Below, piece after piece: positions 50,829 through 59,881 of a DNA stretch of 64,000 nucleotides. Under the pieces are notes generated by a model. It saw only the letters and a list, made by a program, of their open reading frames with translations. It did not search any database and was not told where the DNA came from. Each line of letters starts with the position of its first letter. Position 1 is the first letter of the stretch. The position numbers were made by a program, and so were the translations under genes. This DNA comes from Terriglobia bacterium (GTDB lineage: Bacteria > Acidobacteriota > Terriglobia > Bryobacterales > Bryobacteraceae), in the NCBI GenBank assembly GCA_020073445.1, contig JAIQFE010000020.1:49210-113209 (forward strand). The letters are read 5' to 3'.

Positions 50829-52571
50829 ATGACCACGCCCAAAGATGATCCGGGTGTTAGCGATGGGACAGGCGCTGCGCCCGTCCCATCCAATTTCATC
50901 CGCGATATCATCCTCGACGATCTGAAGACCAACAAGTACGAAGGCCGCGTGCATACGCGCTTTCCTCCCGAGCCGAACGGATATTTGCACGTTGGCCATG
51001 CCAAGTCGATCACCATCAACTTCGGGCTCGCACGCGAGTTCGGCGGCAAATGTAACTTGCGCTTCGACGATACCAATCCTTCGAAGGAAGAGACCGAGTA
51101 CGTCGATTCGATCATCGAAGATGTCCGCTGGCTGGGCGGGGACTTCGAAGACCGGCTGTATTACGCCTCCGACTATTTCGGCCAGCTTTACGAATGGGCC
51201 GTGCAGCTGATCCAGAAAGGCAAGGCTTTCGTCTGCGATCTTACGGCGGACCAGGTCCGCCAGCAGCGCGGCACCCTGACGGAGCCCGGCCAGGACAGCC
51301 CTTATCGCAACCGCACGATCGAGGAGAATCTGGACCTGTTCGACCGCATGCACAAGGGCGAGTTTCCCGACGGGTCCAAGACCCTGCGCGCCAAGATCGA
51401 CATGGCGTCGCCCAATCTCAACATGCGCGATCCGGTGCTGTACCGGATTCTGCACATGGACCATCACCGGACCGGCGACAAGTGGTGCATCTATCCGATG
51501 TACGACTTCACCCATGGGCAATCGGATTCGATCGAGCGCATCACGCACTCCATCTGTACGCTGGAATTCGAGGACCATCGTCCTTTGTACGACTGGTTCA
51601 TCGATCAGCTGGGCATCTATCATCCGCAGCAGATCGAGTTCGACCGGCTGAACCTGACTTATACGCTGCTGAGCAAACGCAAGCTCCTGGCGCTGGTCCA
51701 GAACAAGCTGGTCAGCGGCTGGGACGACCCCCGCATGCCGACCATTTCCGGGATGCGCCGCCGCGGATATACACCCGAAGCGCTTCAGAATTTCTGCGGC
51801 CGGATCGGAGTATCGAAGACCAACGGCACCACCGAGCTCGCGCTGCTCGAATACTTCGTGCGCGAGGATCTGAACCGCCGAGCCGCGCGCGTGATGGCGG
51901 TGCTGCGTCCGCTGCGCGTGGTGATCGACAATTACCCGGAAGGGCAATCCGAGCACTTGGAGGCGGTCAACAATCCCGAAGACGCGTCCATGGGTACGCG
52001 TCAGGTTCCGTTTTCCAAAGTGATCTACATCGAGCAGGACGATTTCCGCGAGGATCCTCCCAAACAGTATTTTCGCCTGGCGCCCGGGCGCGAGATACGG
52101 CTGCGCTACGCCTATTTCATCACCTGTACTGGTGTGGTCAAGGACGCAAGCGGCAACGTCGTCGAGCTGCACTGCACCTACGATCCCGCTACCAAGGGCG
52201 GCAACGCGCCCGACGGCCGCAAGGTCAAGTCGACTATCCACTGGGTGTCGGCGGAGCACGCCGTAGATGCCGAGGTTCGCATTTACGAGACGCTTTTCAA
52301 TCGCGAAGATCCCAACGTGGTTCCGGAAGGCCAGGATTTCACCGTGAACCTGAATCCGAACTCGCTTGAAGTGGTCTCTGGCGCGAAGCTCGAGCCCAGC
52401 CTGCGAGACGCGGCGCCCGGGAGTCGATACCAGTTCGAGCGGCTGGGCTATTTTGCGGTGGATCCCGACAGCTCCCGCGAGAAGCTGGTCTTCAACCGAA
52501 CAGTCGCACTGCGCGATTCGTGGGCCAAGATCGAGGCGAAGTCCGCCCCGCCAAAGAGGGGCGGCAAATAA
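50829..52571 (+). CDS. glnS: Glutaminyl-tRNA synthetase
   Basis: 580 aa, ATG immediately after the gltX stop. Class I signature [25 protein letters not shown] at about 39-63, [13 protein letters not shown], the KMSKS loop as [13 protein letters not shown] and the C-terminal beta-barrel anticodon domain ([25 protein letters not shown]). Length and motifs fit the bacterial GlnRS group that descends by ancient transfer from eukaryotes. It makes Gln-tRNA-Gln directly. The start is preceded by no separate ribosome site, so translation probably re-initiates from gltX. Confidence 0.97.
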   Translation: MTTPKDDPGVSDGTGAAPVPSNFIRDIILDDLKTNKYEGRVHTRFPPEPNGYLHVGHAKSITINFGLAREFGGKCNLRFDDTNPSKEETEYVDSIIEDVRWLGGDFEDRLYYASDYFGQLYEWAVQLIQKGKAFVCDLTADQVRQQRGTLTEPGQDSPYRNRTIEENLDLFDRMHKGEFPDGSKTLRAKIDMASPNLNMRDPVLYRILHMDHHRTGDKWCIYPMYDFTHGQSDSIERITHSICTLEFEDHRPLYDWFIDQLGIYHPQQIEFDRLNLTYTLLSKRKLLALVQNKLVSGWDDPRMPTISGMRRRGYTPEALQNFCGRIGVSKTNGTTELALLEYFVREDLNRRAARVMAVLRPLRVVIDNYPEGQSEHLEAVNNPEDASMGTRQVPFSKVIYIEQDDFREDPPKQYFRLAPGREIRLRYAYFITCTGVVKDASGNVVELHCTYDPATKGGNAPDGRKVKSTIHWVSAEHAVDAEVRIYETLFNREDPNVVPEGQDFTVNLNPNSLEVVSGAKLEPSLRDAAPGSRYQFERLGYFAVDPDSSREKLVFNRTVALRDSWAKIEAKSAPPKRGGK

Positions 52572-52577
52572 ATCGAC

Positions 52578-54155
52578 ATGGTGATTTTGGGGCTGGGTGG
52601 TCTTTTAGGGGACGCGGCTAGCGCCGTGCTGAAGGATGGCGAGCTGAAGGCCGCCATCGAAGAGAATAAGCTCGATCACGTGTGGAGGCCCGGAGGGCTG
52701 CCCCAGGCGTCGATTGCCGAGTGCCTGCGCCTGGCGGGAACCACTCGCGATGAGGTGGACTGCGTGGCCGTGGTGCGGCCGTTTGCGCGCGCGCCGGAGT
52801 CCGAGGTCCACAGCATCCTGCGGGATCAGTTCCCCAAAGCGGAGATCGCCCTGGTGGAGCATCATCAGGCCCATGCCGCGTCGGCGTTTTTCGCATCGCC
52901 CTTCGAGGAAGCCACCGTGCTCACGCTCGATCATGACGGCGATTTTCGCTGCGGCACGCGCTGGCACGCGAAAGATACGCAGATCCAAGCGGAGCGCGAG
53001 TGGTATTATCCCGATTCGCTGGGCCGGCTGTACGGCGCGGTCACGCAGTTGCTCGGCTATCGCGCGGGAGCCGAGGAGCATAAGGTCCAGTGGATTTCGG
53101 CAGCGGGCGACGAGCGTTACGCGCCTCTGTTCCGGGAACTGGTGACATCTTCGGCGCGCCTGGATCCTTCGTTTTTTAATGGACATCGCCAGTCGGAAGG
53201 CGGGTTCAGCCCGAAATTTTTCCAGCGGCTGGGATTCGAGGAAGGTGCGCGGATTCCCGCGTCCGCCGTGCCCGCGATCGCTCGAGGATTGCAGAAGACC
53301 ATAGAGGAAACGGTCCTCAGTCTGGCCGGCGAGGGCGAGAACCTCTGCCTGGCCGGAGGGTTGTTCCTGAACGTGATGCTGGTGGACTTCCTGGAACGCT
53401 GCGGCCGCTGGAAGAACGTCTTCGTGCAGCCGGCCGCCGGCAACGCGGGGACGGCTCTGGGAGCCGTCTATCATGTCTGGCACCAGGTCCGGCGAAACAA
53501 ACGCCACGGGGGCATGCAGTCGTTGTTTCTCGGACCAGGTTACGGCGCGGAAGAGATCAAGCAGGTGCTGGAAAATTGCAAGTTACGTTTCCAATATCTG
53601 CGCTCCACGGACGACATGCTGGCGCAGGCTGTTCGGATGCTGGGCGAACACAAGATTCTTGCCTGGATGCAGGGGCGCATGGAGTTCGGTCCGCGCGCGC
53701 TCGGCAACCGCAGCATTCTGGCTTCGCCGCTCGATCCCTATTCCACCGAGAATCTCAACGTCTTCATCAAACATCGGGAGCCCTTTCGCAAGTTCGCGGC
53801 GTCGGTGCCGGCGGAAGAAGCCGGAGAATATTTCGAGACCGGTCCGAACGCGCGTTATCTGGCGACCGTGGGGCGCGTCCGTCCCCAGCATCGCAAAACC
53901 TTCGAGGCGGCCATTCTGGGCCAGGAACAGGGCCATGCCATGATCCGCGCGCACGTGGTGTCGGCAAAGGATAATCCGCTGTATCACCGCCTGCTGCGGG
54001 AAGCGGGGAAGGCCACCGGGTTACCGGTTCTCTATAACACCAGCTTTAATCTGTTCGGAGATCCCCTGGTCTCCGCGCCGCGTGACGCTGTGCGCAGTTT
54101 TTACTCGTCGGGGATCGATGCGATGTTCGTGGGGAATTTTCTGCTGGAGAAATAG
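52578..54155 (+). CDS. NodU/CmcH-family carbamoyltransferase
   Basis: 525 aa. The N-terminal Kae1-like half has EHHQAHAASAFFASPF, where His95 and His99 would bind iron, and LTLDHDGD with the metal Asp. The last metal ligand, normally Asp in a G-D-A-G block, is Asn289 here (PAAGNAGTALGA). The C-terminal YrdC-like half has QGRMEFGPRALGNRSILASP and YNTSFNLFGDPLV. Relatives transfer the carbamoyl group of carbamoyl phosphate to antibiotics and Nod factors. Six bases separate it from glnS, an unusual neighbour. Product and acceptor unknown. Confidence 0.85.
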   Translation: MVILGLGGLLGDAASAVLKDGELKAAIEENKLDHVWRPGGLPQASIAECLRLAGTTRDEVDCVAVVRPFARAPESEVHSILRDQFPKAEIALVEHHQAHAASAFFASPFEEATVLTLDHDGDFRCGTRWHAKDTQIQAEREWYYPDSLGRLYGAVTQLLGYRAGAEEHKVQWISAAGDERYAPLFRELVTSSARLDPSFFNGHRQSEGGFSPKFFQRLGFEEGARIPASAVPAIARGLQKTIEETVLSLAGEGENLCLAGGLFLNVMLVDFLERCGRWKNVFVQPAAGNAGTALGAVYHVWHQVRRNKRHGGMQSLFLGPGYGAEEIKQVLENCKLRFQYLRSTDDMLAQAVRMLGEHKILAWMQGRMEFGPRALGNRSILASPLDPYSTENLNVFIKHREPFRKFAASVPAEEAGEYFETGPNARYLATVGRVRPQHRKTFEAAILGQEQGHAMIRAHVVSAKDNPLYHRLLREAGKATGLPVLYNTSFNLFGDPLVSAPRDAVRSFYSSGIDAMFVGNFLLEK

Positions 54156-54172
54156 CGGAGGGCTGGGCGTGC

Positions 54173-54210
54173 CCCCTACAAAACCGTAGGGGCGAGGCAT
54201 GCCTTCGCCC
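54173..54210. repeat. Two adjoining palindromes between convergent genes
   Basis: CCCCTAC (54173-54179) and GTAGGGG (54186-54192) form a 7-bp stem with loop AAAACC. Overlapping its right arm, 54190-54210 is a near-perfect 21-base palindrome centred on GGCATGCC. The shape resembles intergenic repeats found in many environmental bacteria, but I see only one copy here. It lies between the stops at 54155 and 54216. Confidence 0.5.
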
Positions 54211-54215
54211 GAATC

Positions 54216-54536
54216 TTATTTGTCAGCCTCTTTGGGTCCGTCCGGCAGAATGAAGGTCGTCTCGCCCGGCCGCAGGAGCTTCAACTGCTTGCGGATCTCC
54301 ATCTCCTGCTCGCTGGGGCTTTCCTCCAGGCGGCGGATGCGGTCGCGGCGATGCTCAATCTCGCGCGTCAGGGCCGCATTCTGTTCCTGCAGCTGGCGAA
54401 TCTCACGGCGTTTCTCCAGCAGCGCCTGCAAACCCTGCGGCCCGCTCACCGCGATCCAGGTGTACGCAATCACGATGGCGAGCAAAACCATTGCTCCCTT
54501 TTTCCCCATCACCGTCTTACGAAGTTGCTCGAACAA
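54216..54536 (-). CDS. FtsB/DivIC-like septum protein
   Basis: 106 aa from a TTG at 54536, supported by GAGG six bases upstream; an ATG at residue 10 is the alternative. One membrane helix (MVLLAIVIAYTWIAVSG, about 16-32) is followed by a coiled coil (about 38-80: ALLEKRREIRQLQEQNAALTREIEHRRDRIRRLEES) and the FtsB-type end KLLRPGETTFIL. FtsB with FtsL and FtsQ regulates septal wall synthesis. The gene stands alone here, so the exact assignment is by shape rather than context. Confidence 0.8.
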   Translation of the reverse strand: MFEQLRKTVMGKKGAMVLLAIVIAYTWIAVSGPQGLQALLEKRREIRQLQEQNAALTREIEHRRDRIRRLEESPSEQEMEIRKQLKLLRPGETTFILPDGPKEADK

Positions 54537-54584
54537 TGGCGCCTCTACTTGTTTATAAACTGAATCGCAAAAAAAGGCCAGTAC

Positions 54585-54839
54585 ATGTTATGCTCACCGT
54601 TGATGGGGACCGCTGAAGAATCCGGCAACGATCCGAAGCCCGATTCGAAAACCGGTGAACAGCAGTCGTCGGAAGAGGAGCGTCCGACCTGTCCCAAATG
54701 CGGGTCCCAAGATGTTCGCCGCTCCCACAGCGACGGCATCATGCCGTCTCTGCTCAGGATCTTAGGGCGATGGCCGTATCGTTGCCGCAGTTGCCGGGCG
54801 CGGTTTTACCGCCCGGGGCCGCCTCCGGAAGACGACTAG
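54585..54839 (+). CDS. Small zinc-ribbon protein
   Basis: 84 aa from ATG 54585; an ATG at 54603 would give 78. A disordered acidic N-terminus (EESGNDPKPDSKTGEQQSS) precedes a four-cysteine ribbon: PTCPKCGSQDVRRS (about 35-48) and YRCRSCRARFYRPG. The hydrophobic stretch IMPSLLRILGRWP lies between. Such proteins are common in Acidobacteria but I know no function. It is divergent from ftsB and convergent with the gene ending at 54846. Confidence 0.65.
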   Translation: MLCSPLMGTAEESGNDPKPDSKTGEQQSSEEERPTCPKCGSQDVRRSHSDGIMPSLLRILGRWPYRCRSCRARFYRPGPPPEDD

Positions 54840-54845
54840 CAGCGG

Positions 54846-55619
54846 TTACTTCGCTTCGGCTTTAGCTTCGGCTTTGTCCACCAGCTTGCGAACCTCAGCC
54901 GGTAGAGCGAACGTCTCAGGCGGGATGGCCGGATTTACTTCCACGCGTTCGAGCGTCATGGTGAACTCCTGCGGTCCGGCTTTCTGGATGACCTTGGCGG
55001 GCTCCAGGATGCCTCCGAAGTTTTTGTAATCGGAAGCGATCATCTCCACCGGAATGTCGCCCATCTGGGTGGTGCTGACGGTGGTGAGTTTTACTTGCAG
55101 GCCGGATTTCTTCTGATAGTAGCCGGTGATCGGCTGCCCCTCGGCCGGTGTCATCACCACCTTGTAGCACTCCTCGCCATCAACGGTCTCGATCCCGGCG
55201 TTCACTACCTTGGGGTACAGCTTGCGCCAGTTGGCGGTCGAGTTCATGTTGCCTTCGCGAATCGCCTCGGCGCGTTCCACGCCGCTCTTTACGCGAGGTC
55301 CCAGGAGCGCGCTGTTCTCCCACGCGATTTCACCATTGACCCCGGTTTCGACTTTTCCCAGCCCGTCGATGTCCAGGCTCGCATAATACTTATCGGGTTC
55401 GGCCGCGTACCGGGTGAGCGAGCCCTTGATGCCGACGGCGGCATACTCCACGGTTCCGTGGGCAATTTCCGACTTGCGCTTCAAGTAGGCCTGCTTGCCG
55501 CCGGTGACCTGGATATAGCGATCCAGAATGGACTCGGCCGAGGGCAGGGGATCGGCGCCGTATACTGACGTGACACCGGCCCCGGCCGCCAGTATGAGGA
55601 TCAAAACTCGACGATTCAT
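54846..55619 (-). CDS. Periplasmic LolA-like/outer-membrane sorting protein
   Basis: 257 aa from ATG 55619 (GAGGA upstream); it overlaps the S41 protease stop by 4 bases. Signal peptide to about residue 21. The body, PSAESILDRYIQVTGGKQAYLKRKSEIAHGTVEYAAVGIKG and later TGYYQKKSGLQVKLTTVSTTQMGDIPVEMIASDYKNFGGILEPAKV, is the acidobacterial version of the unclosed beta-barrel seen in LolA/LolB and outer-membrane lipoprotein-sorting proteins. The tail is Ala-Glu-Lys repetitive. Lipoprotein or lipid handling is likely but unproven. Confidence 0.75.
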   Translation of the reverse strand: MNRRVLILILAAGAGVTSVYGADPLPSAESILDRYIQVTGGKQAYLKRKSEIAHGTVEYAAVGIKGSLTRYAAEPDKYYASLDIDGLGKVETGVNGEIAWENSALLGPRVKSGVERAEAIREGNMNSTANWRKLYPKVVNAGIETVDGEECYKVVMTPAEGQPITGYYQKKSGLQVKLTTVSTTQMGDIPVEMIASDYKNFGGILEPAKVIQKAGPQEFTMTLERVEVNPAIPPETFALPAEVRKLVDKAEAKAEAK

Positions 55620-56863
55620 GGCTTCCTCTTTATCCAATCTAGCGCAGCGTCTATGACCGGATCGTGGCCGGCGAGCAGCGCCGCGCGTGTGAGCTCCACA
55701 ACTACATCGGGAGTCACGCCCAATCCTTCCAGGGGCTGGCCCCCTTCGGAAATATAGTTCGCCACTGCGTATTGGAACCCGTCGCCGTTCGGCAGGCGCT
55801 CGAAGGCGGAAGGGAGCGCTGCTGCGGCCGTAAGGGTCCCGAACACTCGTGCGCGTCCCAGGTCCTTCAAGCCGCCTGCAAAAATTTCCGAGGTCGACGC
55901 AGAACAGCCGTCCACCAGCACGGCGACGGGTCCGGAAAAAACGTCCGCGCGAGGATTCACCACGAAGTTCAGGGTGCTGTCACGCAAGTACATGGTCCCC
56001 AGACGCTGGTTGGGCTTATCCACCAGAAAGCCGGCCATTCCCATCGCCATGCCGCCGATACCGCCCGGATTCCCGCGCAGGTCGATGATCAACCCGTCGC
56101 ACGCCTTGCAGTTTTCTATCGTCTGCTGGAAGCTTGCCATGACGCGCGGAAGATCCAGAAACATGTTGAAGCGGACGTAGGCCGTCGAACCAAGTTTCTT
56201 GTTCTCGAAAAACACGGACTGCGCCGGAAGATTCCCGAAACCCGATAGCGTGCCTCGCGGCGCAGTCAGGGCCAAGGTCAGATTGACGGCCTGGCCCGAC
56301 GCATCCAGAAAAGAAGCCTCAAGAGTCCCTCCAATGGGACCGCTCAGGCGCGCCAGCACGGCACGGGTCAATTGCAGCTCGTGAATCGCCGGATTGGAAT
56401 GCGCCTGGTCGATTGTCGTCTTCAGATCCCTGCCGCCGGCCCGCTCAATCTGCCAGCCGGGCTGAACGCCCAGCTTCTCGGCCGGAGAGCCCGGATCGAC
56501 GCTGGTTACCACGGCGTGTCCATGCAGAACCCGCGCATCGATGCCAGTAGTCCCGGGGCCGCCGCCTTCGTCGTCGATAGCCGAGTACACCACGGCCGGA
56601 ATGATCGCGAAGTGGCTCTGCTTGAGGCGCCCGATCATCTCCTGGATCACAGCGCGTGCGTCGTCGTGGCTCGCGGCTTTTTCCACCCGGGGCCGGTATT
56701 CGTCATGGATCGCCTGCCAGTCCAGGCCGCCGGGCTTGGTCTGCCAGTGCTTGTCGCGCACGGTAGTCCAGACTTGCTCGAAGGAATCCAGATCGAGGCG
56801 GCTCGCCGCCTGTGCAAACGCGGACGATACGAGAATCAGCGGAATCAGACGGGGCGCCAGCAT
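55616..56863 (-). CDS. S41-family C-terminal processing protease
   Basis: 415 aa, signal peptide to about residue 20. An N-terminal helical cap (SFEQVWTTVRDKHWQTKPGGLDWQAIHDEYRP) precedes a PDZ domain (about 95-170: VVTSVDPGSPAEKLGVQPGW) and the S41 core (GSTAYVRFNMF, LIIDLRGNPGGIGGMA, VAVLVDGCSASTSEIFAGGLKDLG). The serine nucleophile is the one in Cys-Ser-Ala-Ser-Thr-Ser-Glu. The usual lysine of CtpA-type enzymes, in a GxxTxGK segment, is replaced (GTLTAAAALPS), so it may use a tricorn-like mechanism or be inactive. Confidence 0.85.
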   Translation of the reverse strand: MLAPRLIPLILVSSAFAQAASRLDLDSFEQVWTTVRDKHWQTKPGGLDWQAIHDEYRPRVEKAASHDDARAVIQEMIGRLKQSHFAIIPAVVYSAIDDEGGGPGTTGIDARVLHGHAVVTSVDPGSPAEKLGVQPGWQIERAGGRDLKTTIDQAHSNPAIHELQLTRAVLARLSGPIGGTLEASFLDASGQAVNLTLALTAPRGTLSGFGNLPAQSVFFENKKLGSTAYVRFNMFLDLPRVMASFQQTIENCKACDGLIIDLRGNPGGIGGMAMGMAGFLVDKPNQRLGTMYLRDSTLNFVVNPRADVFSGPVAVLVDGCSASTSEIFAGGLKDLGRARVFGTLTAAAALPSAFERLPNGDGFQYAVANYISEGGQPLEGLGVTPDVVVELTRAALLAGHDPVIDAALDWIKRKP

Positions 56864-56866
56864 TCT

Positions 56867-57808
56867 TTAATGAACAACTGCCAGCGATTGCGGGAAGCGC
56901 ACCGGGAGCGATCGTTCCAGGAGTTTTTGCGCGATCGTGATGGCGCTGGCACCGTCGCGATTGGCCAGAACCACCACTCCGGTATGAAACTCGGGCGCCA
57001 TGAGGATCGCGCCCGTGAAGCCGGGAGCCGTGCTGGTCTGCCGGATCAAGCGCACTCCGCGGGACGCATCCGCATCCAGGCCGTAGCCGCTATCGCTCGA
57101 AAGAACCGCGATCGTGCTGGCGGGAATCAGTTGACGCTGGTCCAGTATGTCCCCCACCTTCCCGTCGTTCAGAAACACGGTCAGGAAACGACCCATATCA
57201 TTGACCGAAGTGAATAGTCCCCCGCTTTCCATGGGCCTGTTGATCTTGCCGTCGGCAGTGTGACCCATAGCCAGCGGATAGGTCATGGCAAGGCTGGGAG
57301 CAAAGGTGGTGTGCGTCATGCCCAGGGGCGTGAAGATCATCTCTTCGAGCACTGCCGAAGCCGGCTTGGCGCGGATATTCTCGACTAGGCGCGCCGCCAC
57401 GGCTTCCTCTCCCGATTCCGAAGGCGGGCTCAGGAGTTTCTGGACGGAGAGGCGGGCCTGCCTGTCATTCAAGCCGAACAGGTAATCGCCCGCGGGCGTC
57501 TCCAGGTGTAGACGCCCTTGGCTGGACAATTCGGAGATCGCCGCCGCCAGGAACACGCGCGCGGACCCCAGCCGGAACAGCGTATCGGGCGTAACCGGAA
57601 GCGTGGATTCGAGACTCGCCACGCCCAGTCCAGCGGCATACACGACGCGGTCGTCTTTCACGACGACTGCAGCGACGCCGGGAATCTTCTGTTTGGAAAG
57701 CTCCGAGGACGCGATCTGGTCGAGGGCCGCGGGCAGATCCGCCTGGGCAACGGCCACGCTAGTTAAAAGGGGGCCTGTTGCCAGAGCCAGAAGAAGTAAA
57801 GCGCGCAT
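56867..57808 (-). CDS. Class C beta-lactamase-like protein without catalytic residues
   Basis: 313 aa, signal peptide to about residue 22. The first strands (IPGVAAVVVKDDRVVYAAGLGVASLESTLPVTPDTLFRLGS) are those of class C beta-lactamases and D-aminopeptidases. The Ser-x-x-Lys motif should follow but reads Ser82-Ala-Arg-Val85, without lysine. The usual 60-80 residue stretch with Tyr-x-Asn is missing; LSVQKLLSPPSESGEE leads within about 30 residues to EEMIFTPLGMTHT. The end (PGFTGAILMAPEFHTGVVVLANRDG) is normal, with His-Thr-Gly kept. Very likely a catalytically dead homologue. Confidence 0.82.
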   Translation of the reverse strand: MRALLLLALATGPLLTSVAVAQADLPAALDQIASSELSKQKIPGVAAVVVKDDRVVYAAGLGVASLESTLPVTPDTLFRLGSARVFLAAAISELSSQGRLHLETPAGDYLFGLNDRQARLSVQKLLSPPSESGEEAVAARLVENIRAKPASAVLEEMIFTPLGMTHTTFAPSLAMTYPLAMGHTADGKINRPMESGGLFTSVNDMGRFLTVFLNDGKVGDILDQRQLIPASTIAVLSSDSGYGLDADASRGVRLIRQTSTAPGFTGAILMAPEFHTGVVVLANRDGASAITIAQKLLERSLPVRFPQSLAVVH

Positions 57809-57817
57809 GTTTCCACC

Positions 57818-59188
57818 CTACAGCAATCGGCGGCGTTTGACAGTACTACGGGCTTTGCGACCACCTGTCTTCGGCCGAGTCGCCATGCGCCGAGCCAGAC
57901 GCTGCTCGCGCCGGCGCAGCGCGGGAGTCTCTTCATGATCGAGCGCAGCGCGAGTGGTCTCTAGCGCTCGTGCGAGGTCTTTCTGCCGGTGTTCGTAATG
58001 CTTGGCCAGCTCTTCGAGCGCCGGGATGCGGAACGCGTTCCGGACGGCCGCAAGATCGTTCCAGATAGTGACGGCCTCTTCGTCGGCGCCCAGCTTGCGC
58101 TCGATCGCTGCGACGTCCCACAGCGTGCGGAACATGAGCTCATCGGGCATGCCGGCGTGAATCGCTCTCCTGAAAAGTGCGCGAGCCTGCTCCAGGTCGC
58201 CCGCTTCCCGCAGCCAGCGTGCGATTCCAGCGATTTCCGCACCGTGCCGGAACGGCAGATTGCCGGGATCCTTGAAAGCCAGCGGCACGATCCCCGTCAG
58301 GCAGGCCAGCGTAAGGATGTCCGTAGCGTTGTGGTGGAACACCGGCAACAGCCGCGCGGCCCGTCCCGTACGCAGATATTCGAAGTAGAGATACGGAATC
58401 AGCGCGCCCGGGACATCGCCGTTGCGCTCGAAACCAAGCACCTGGCTTTCGAGATCGACCAGGCGGCAGGATTCGTAGCGCAATTTCCACAGCCGACGCG
58501 CGCCGTACAGCAGATCCAGGTGCTCCAGTTTGCCGAACGGCGGGCGGCTGCGGTTCAAGCGGTAGCGGGTTTCGAGCAACGGTTGATCGAAGCTGCGGCC
58601 GTTATAGGTGATCAGAACCCGGAACGGCTCCAGATGCCGCGCCACCGCGTCAAGCAGACTAGCCTCCTCGCAATAATCCCGCATGAAGAACTGGCGCACG
58701 CGAAAGCCTTCCGGCGTGATTCTGCCGATGCCCACCAGGAACGCGCAGGTGCCGGATCCACCCGCGAGACCGGTGGTTTCGGTGTCGAGAAACGCCCAGT
58801 CCGAAGGAGGCGTGAGTGGCGCGGCGCCGCCGGAAATGGCTGTCAGCAGATCTTCCGGCAATTCGGCCAGCGATCCGATGTCGGCGCTGCCGTGCCGCCG
58901 GTGGCGTTCATACAGCTTTTCCGTTTCGAAATGGGAGCCGTGCGCGGTCTCGATGGTTTCTCCACCGAGCCATCCTTCCACCGCCGTCTGCGCGCGTTCC
59001 GCTGTCTGCTGTTCCGTGATTTCGTGCTCAACAGGCTCTTCCTGCCACGTGGGCTGGCTGATTTCCGATAATGCGTGTGGTGTGGAAAACCGCGAGGCGG
59101 AAGCAACGTCATACTTCGCATCACATTGCTTGGCGGCGCGCGCGACACGTGCGCGCAGATCGGCCAGTTGCTGCTGTAAGTCGCTCAT
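57818..59188 (-). CDS. YprB-like RNase H-fold exonuclease with TPR tail
   Basis: 456 aa, no signal peptide. The exonuclease domain (about 130-300) has AFLDTETTGLAGGSGTCAFLVG, LITYNGRSFDQPLLETRY and HHNATDILTLACL, which supply the acidic DEDD metal ligands of the PF13482 (YprB) family. A helical repeat region follows (about 320-430: RWLREAGDLEQARALFRRAIHAGMPDELMFRTLWDVAAIERKLG). An N-terminal 100-residue extension is disordered. Substrate is presumably DNA or RNA; not known. It heads the minus-strand run with the three genes downstream, spaced by 9, 3 and -4 bases. Confidence 0.85.
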   Translation of the reverse strand: MSDLQQQLADLRARVARAAKQCDAKYDVASASRFSTPHALSEISQPTWQEEPVEHEITEQQTAERAQTAVEGWLGGETIETAHGSHFETEKLYERHRRHGSADIGSLAELPEDLLTAISGGAAPLTPPSDWAFLDTETTGLAGGSGTCAFLVGIGRITPEGFRVRQFFMRDYCEEASLLDAVARHLEPFRVLITYNGRSFDQPLLETRYRLNRSRPPFGKLEHLDLLYGARRLWKLRYESCRLVDLESQVLGFERNGDVPGALIPYLYFEYLRTGRAARLLPVFHHNATDILTLACLTGIVPLAFKDPGNLPFRHGAEIAGIARWLREAGDLEQARALFRRAIHAGMPDELMFRTLWDVAAIERKLGADEEAVTIWNDLAAVRNAFRIPALEELAKHYEHRQKDLARALETTRAALDHEETPALRRREQRLARRMATRPKTGGRKARSTVKRRRLL

Positions 59189-59346
59189 TCGCCTTTTGTT
59201 TGCTGGCCCAAGAAAAGCATAACATGGCTCTCTGGCAAGCGTGCGCGAAAATTTTACGCAACATCGAAGAGTGAGAGAAGAGCGAGAAGAGTTTGCCGAT
59301 GCTCAAAAAAACAGCGGAAAACCTGGGGTTTCTTCGCAGTTTTCCC

Positions 59347-59375
59347 TTTACACTGCGCGAACGATCCCGTATGAT
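59347..59375 (+). promoter_or_regulatory. Sigma-70 promoter of the HU gene
   Basis: TTTACA (59347-59352), a 17-base spacer and TATGAT (59370-59375), one mismatch to consensus in each box. Transcription would start near 59382, leaving a 72-base leader before the ATG at 59454. The rest of the 265-base gap from 59189 holds nothing else I can support. Confidence 0.75.
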
Positions 59376-59453
59376 GCGAATGAGCGTCCACAAGGAAAGT
59401 CTAGTTTTGCGGGCGTTGTACACGGGAAATCAGAAAAAGTTAAAAGGAGAATT

Positions 59454-59750
59454 ATGGCAAAGTTGACCCAATCGCAGTTCATGAAGGAGCTGGCGGTGGC
59501 GACGGAGGTCCCCAACAAGACTGCGAAAGCCCTGGTTACGGCGTATGCAGACCTGGCAGTGAAGGAGACCAAGAAGAGCGGTATGTGCGTATTGCCCGGC
59601 ATCGGCCGGCTGGTGCGCGTGGATCGCAAGGCCCGCATGGGACGCAACCCGGCGACCGGCGAAGCGATCAAGATTCCGGCCAAGAAAGTGGTGAAGTTCC
59701 GCGTCGCCAAGGCCGTGAAAGACGCGATCGTTCCGCCCAAAAAGAAGTAG
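59454..59750 (+). CDS. HU-family histone-like protein
   Basis: 98 aa from ATG 59454 with AAAAGGAG upstream; the longer in-frame ORF from 59241 includes the promoter and is rejected. The family pattern is clear: TQSQFMKELAVATEVPNKTAKALVTAYADLAVKE, then the beta-arm region VLPGIGRLVRVDRKARMGRNPATGEAIKIPAKKVVKFRVAKAVKDA. Arm tip RNPATGE is the DNA-intercalating loop. It has a lysine-rich end. HU bends DNA and organises the nucleoid. Good promoter and terminator make it a single-gene unit. Confidence 0.95.
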   Translation: MAKLTQSQFMKELAVATEVPNKTAKALVTAYADLAVKETKKSGMCVLPGIGRLVRVDRKARMGRNPATGEAIKIPAKKVVKFRVAKAVKDAIVPPKKK

Positions 59751-59786
59751 TGGCGGCCCTTGATTAAAACAAGGTTTTAAAACAAA

Positions 59787-59834
59787 ACCCCGGTCCGCTG
59801 TTGCGGGCCGGGGTTGGTTGTTTAAGTATTTTTG
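59787..59834 (+). terminator. Rho-independent terminator after the HU gene
   Basis: AACCCCGG (59787-59794) pairs with CCGGGGTT (59809-59816); with inner TCCG/CGGG pairs the stem is 12 bp around a 6-base loop. A T-rich tail (GGTTGTTTAAGTATTTTT) follows. It may also end tatA from the other side, 48 bases away. Confidence 0.85.
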
Positions 59835-59881
59835 AAACCGATTAAGGCCGCGCCTATACTGCTGGCGCACGCCAGGAAGCC

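Noticed and set aside
51194..52369. 391-codon open frame inside glnS
   Set aside because: Alternative frame of a GC-rich gene; Arg/Ala/Gly-rich translation with no domain.
59241..59453. Extension of the HU gene
   Set aside because: It contains a good sigma-70 promoter and the Shine-Dalgarno site of the ATG at 59454, and HU proteins are about 90-100 aa.
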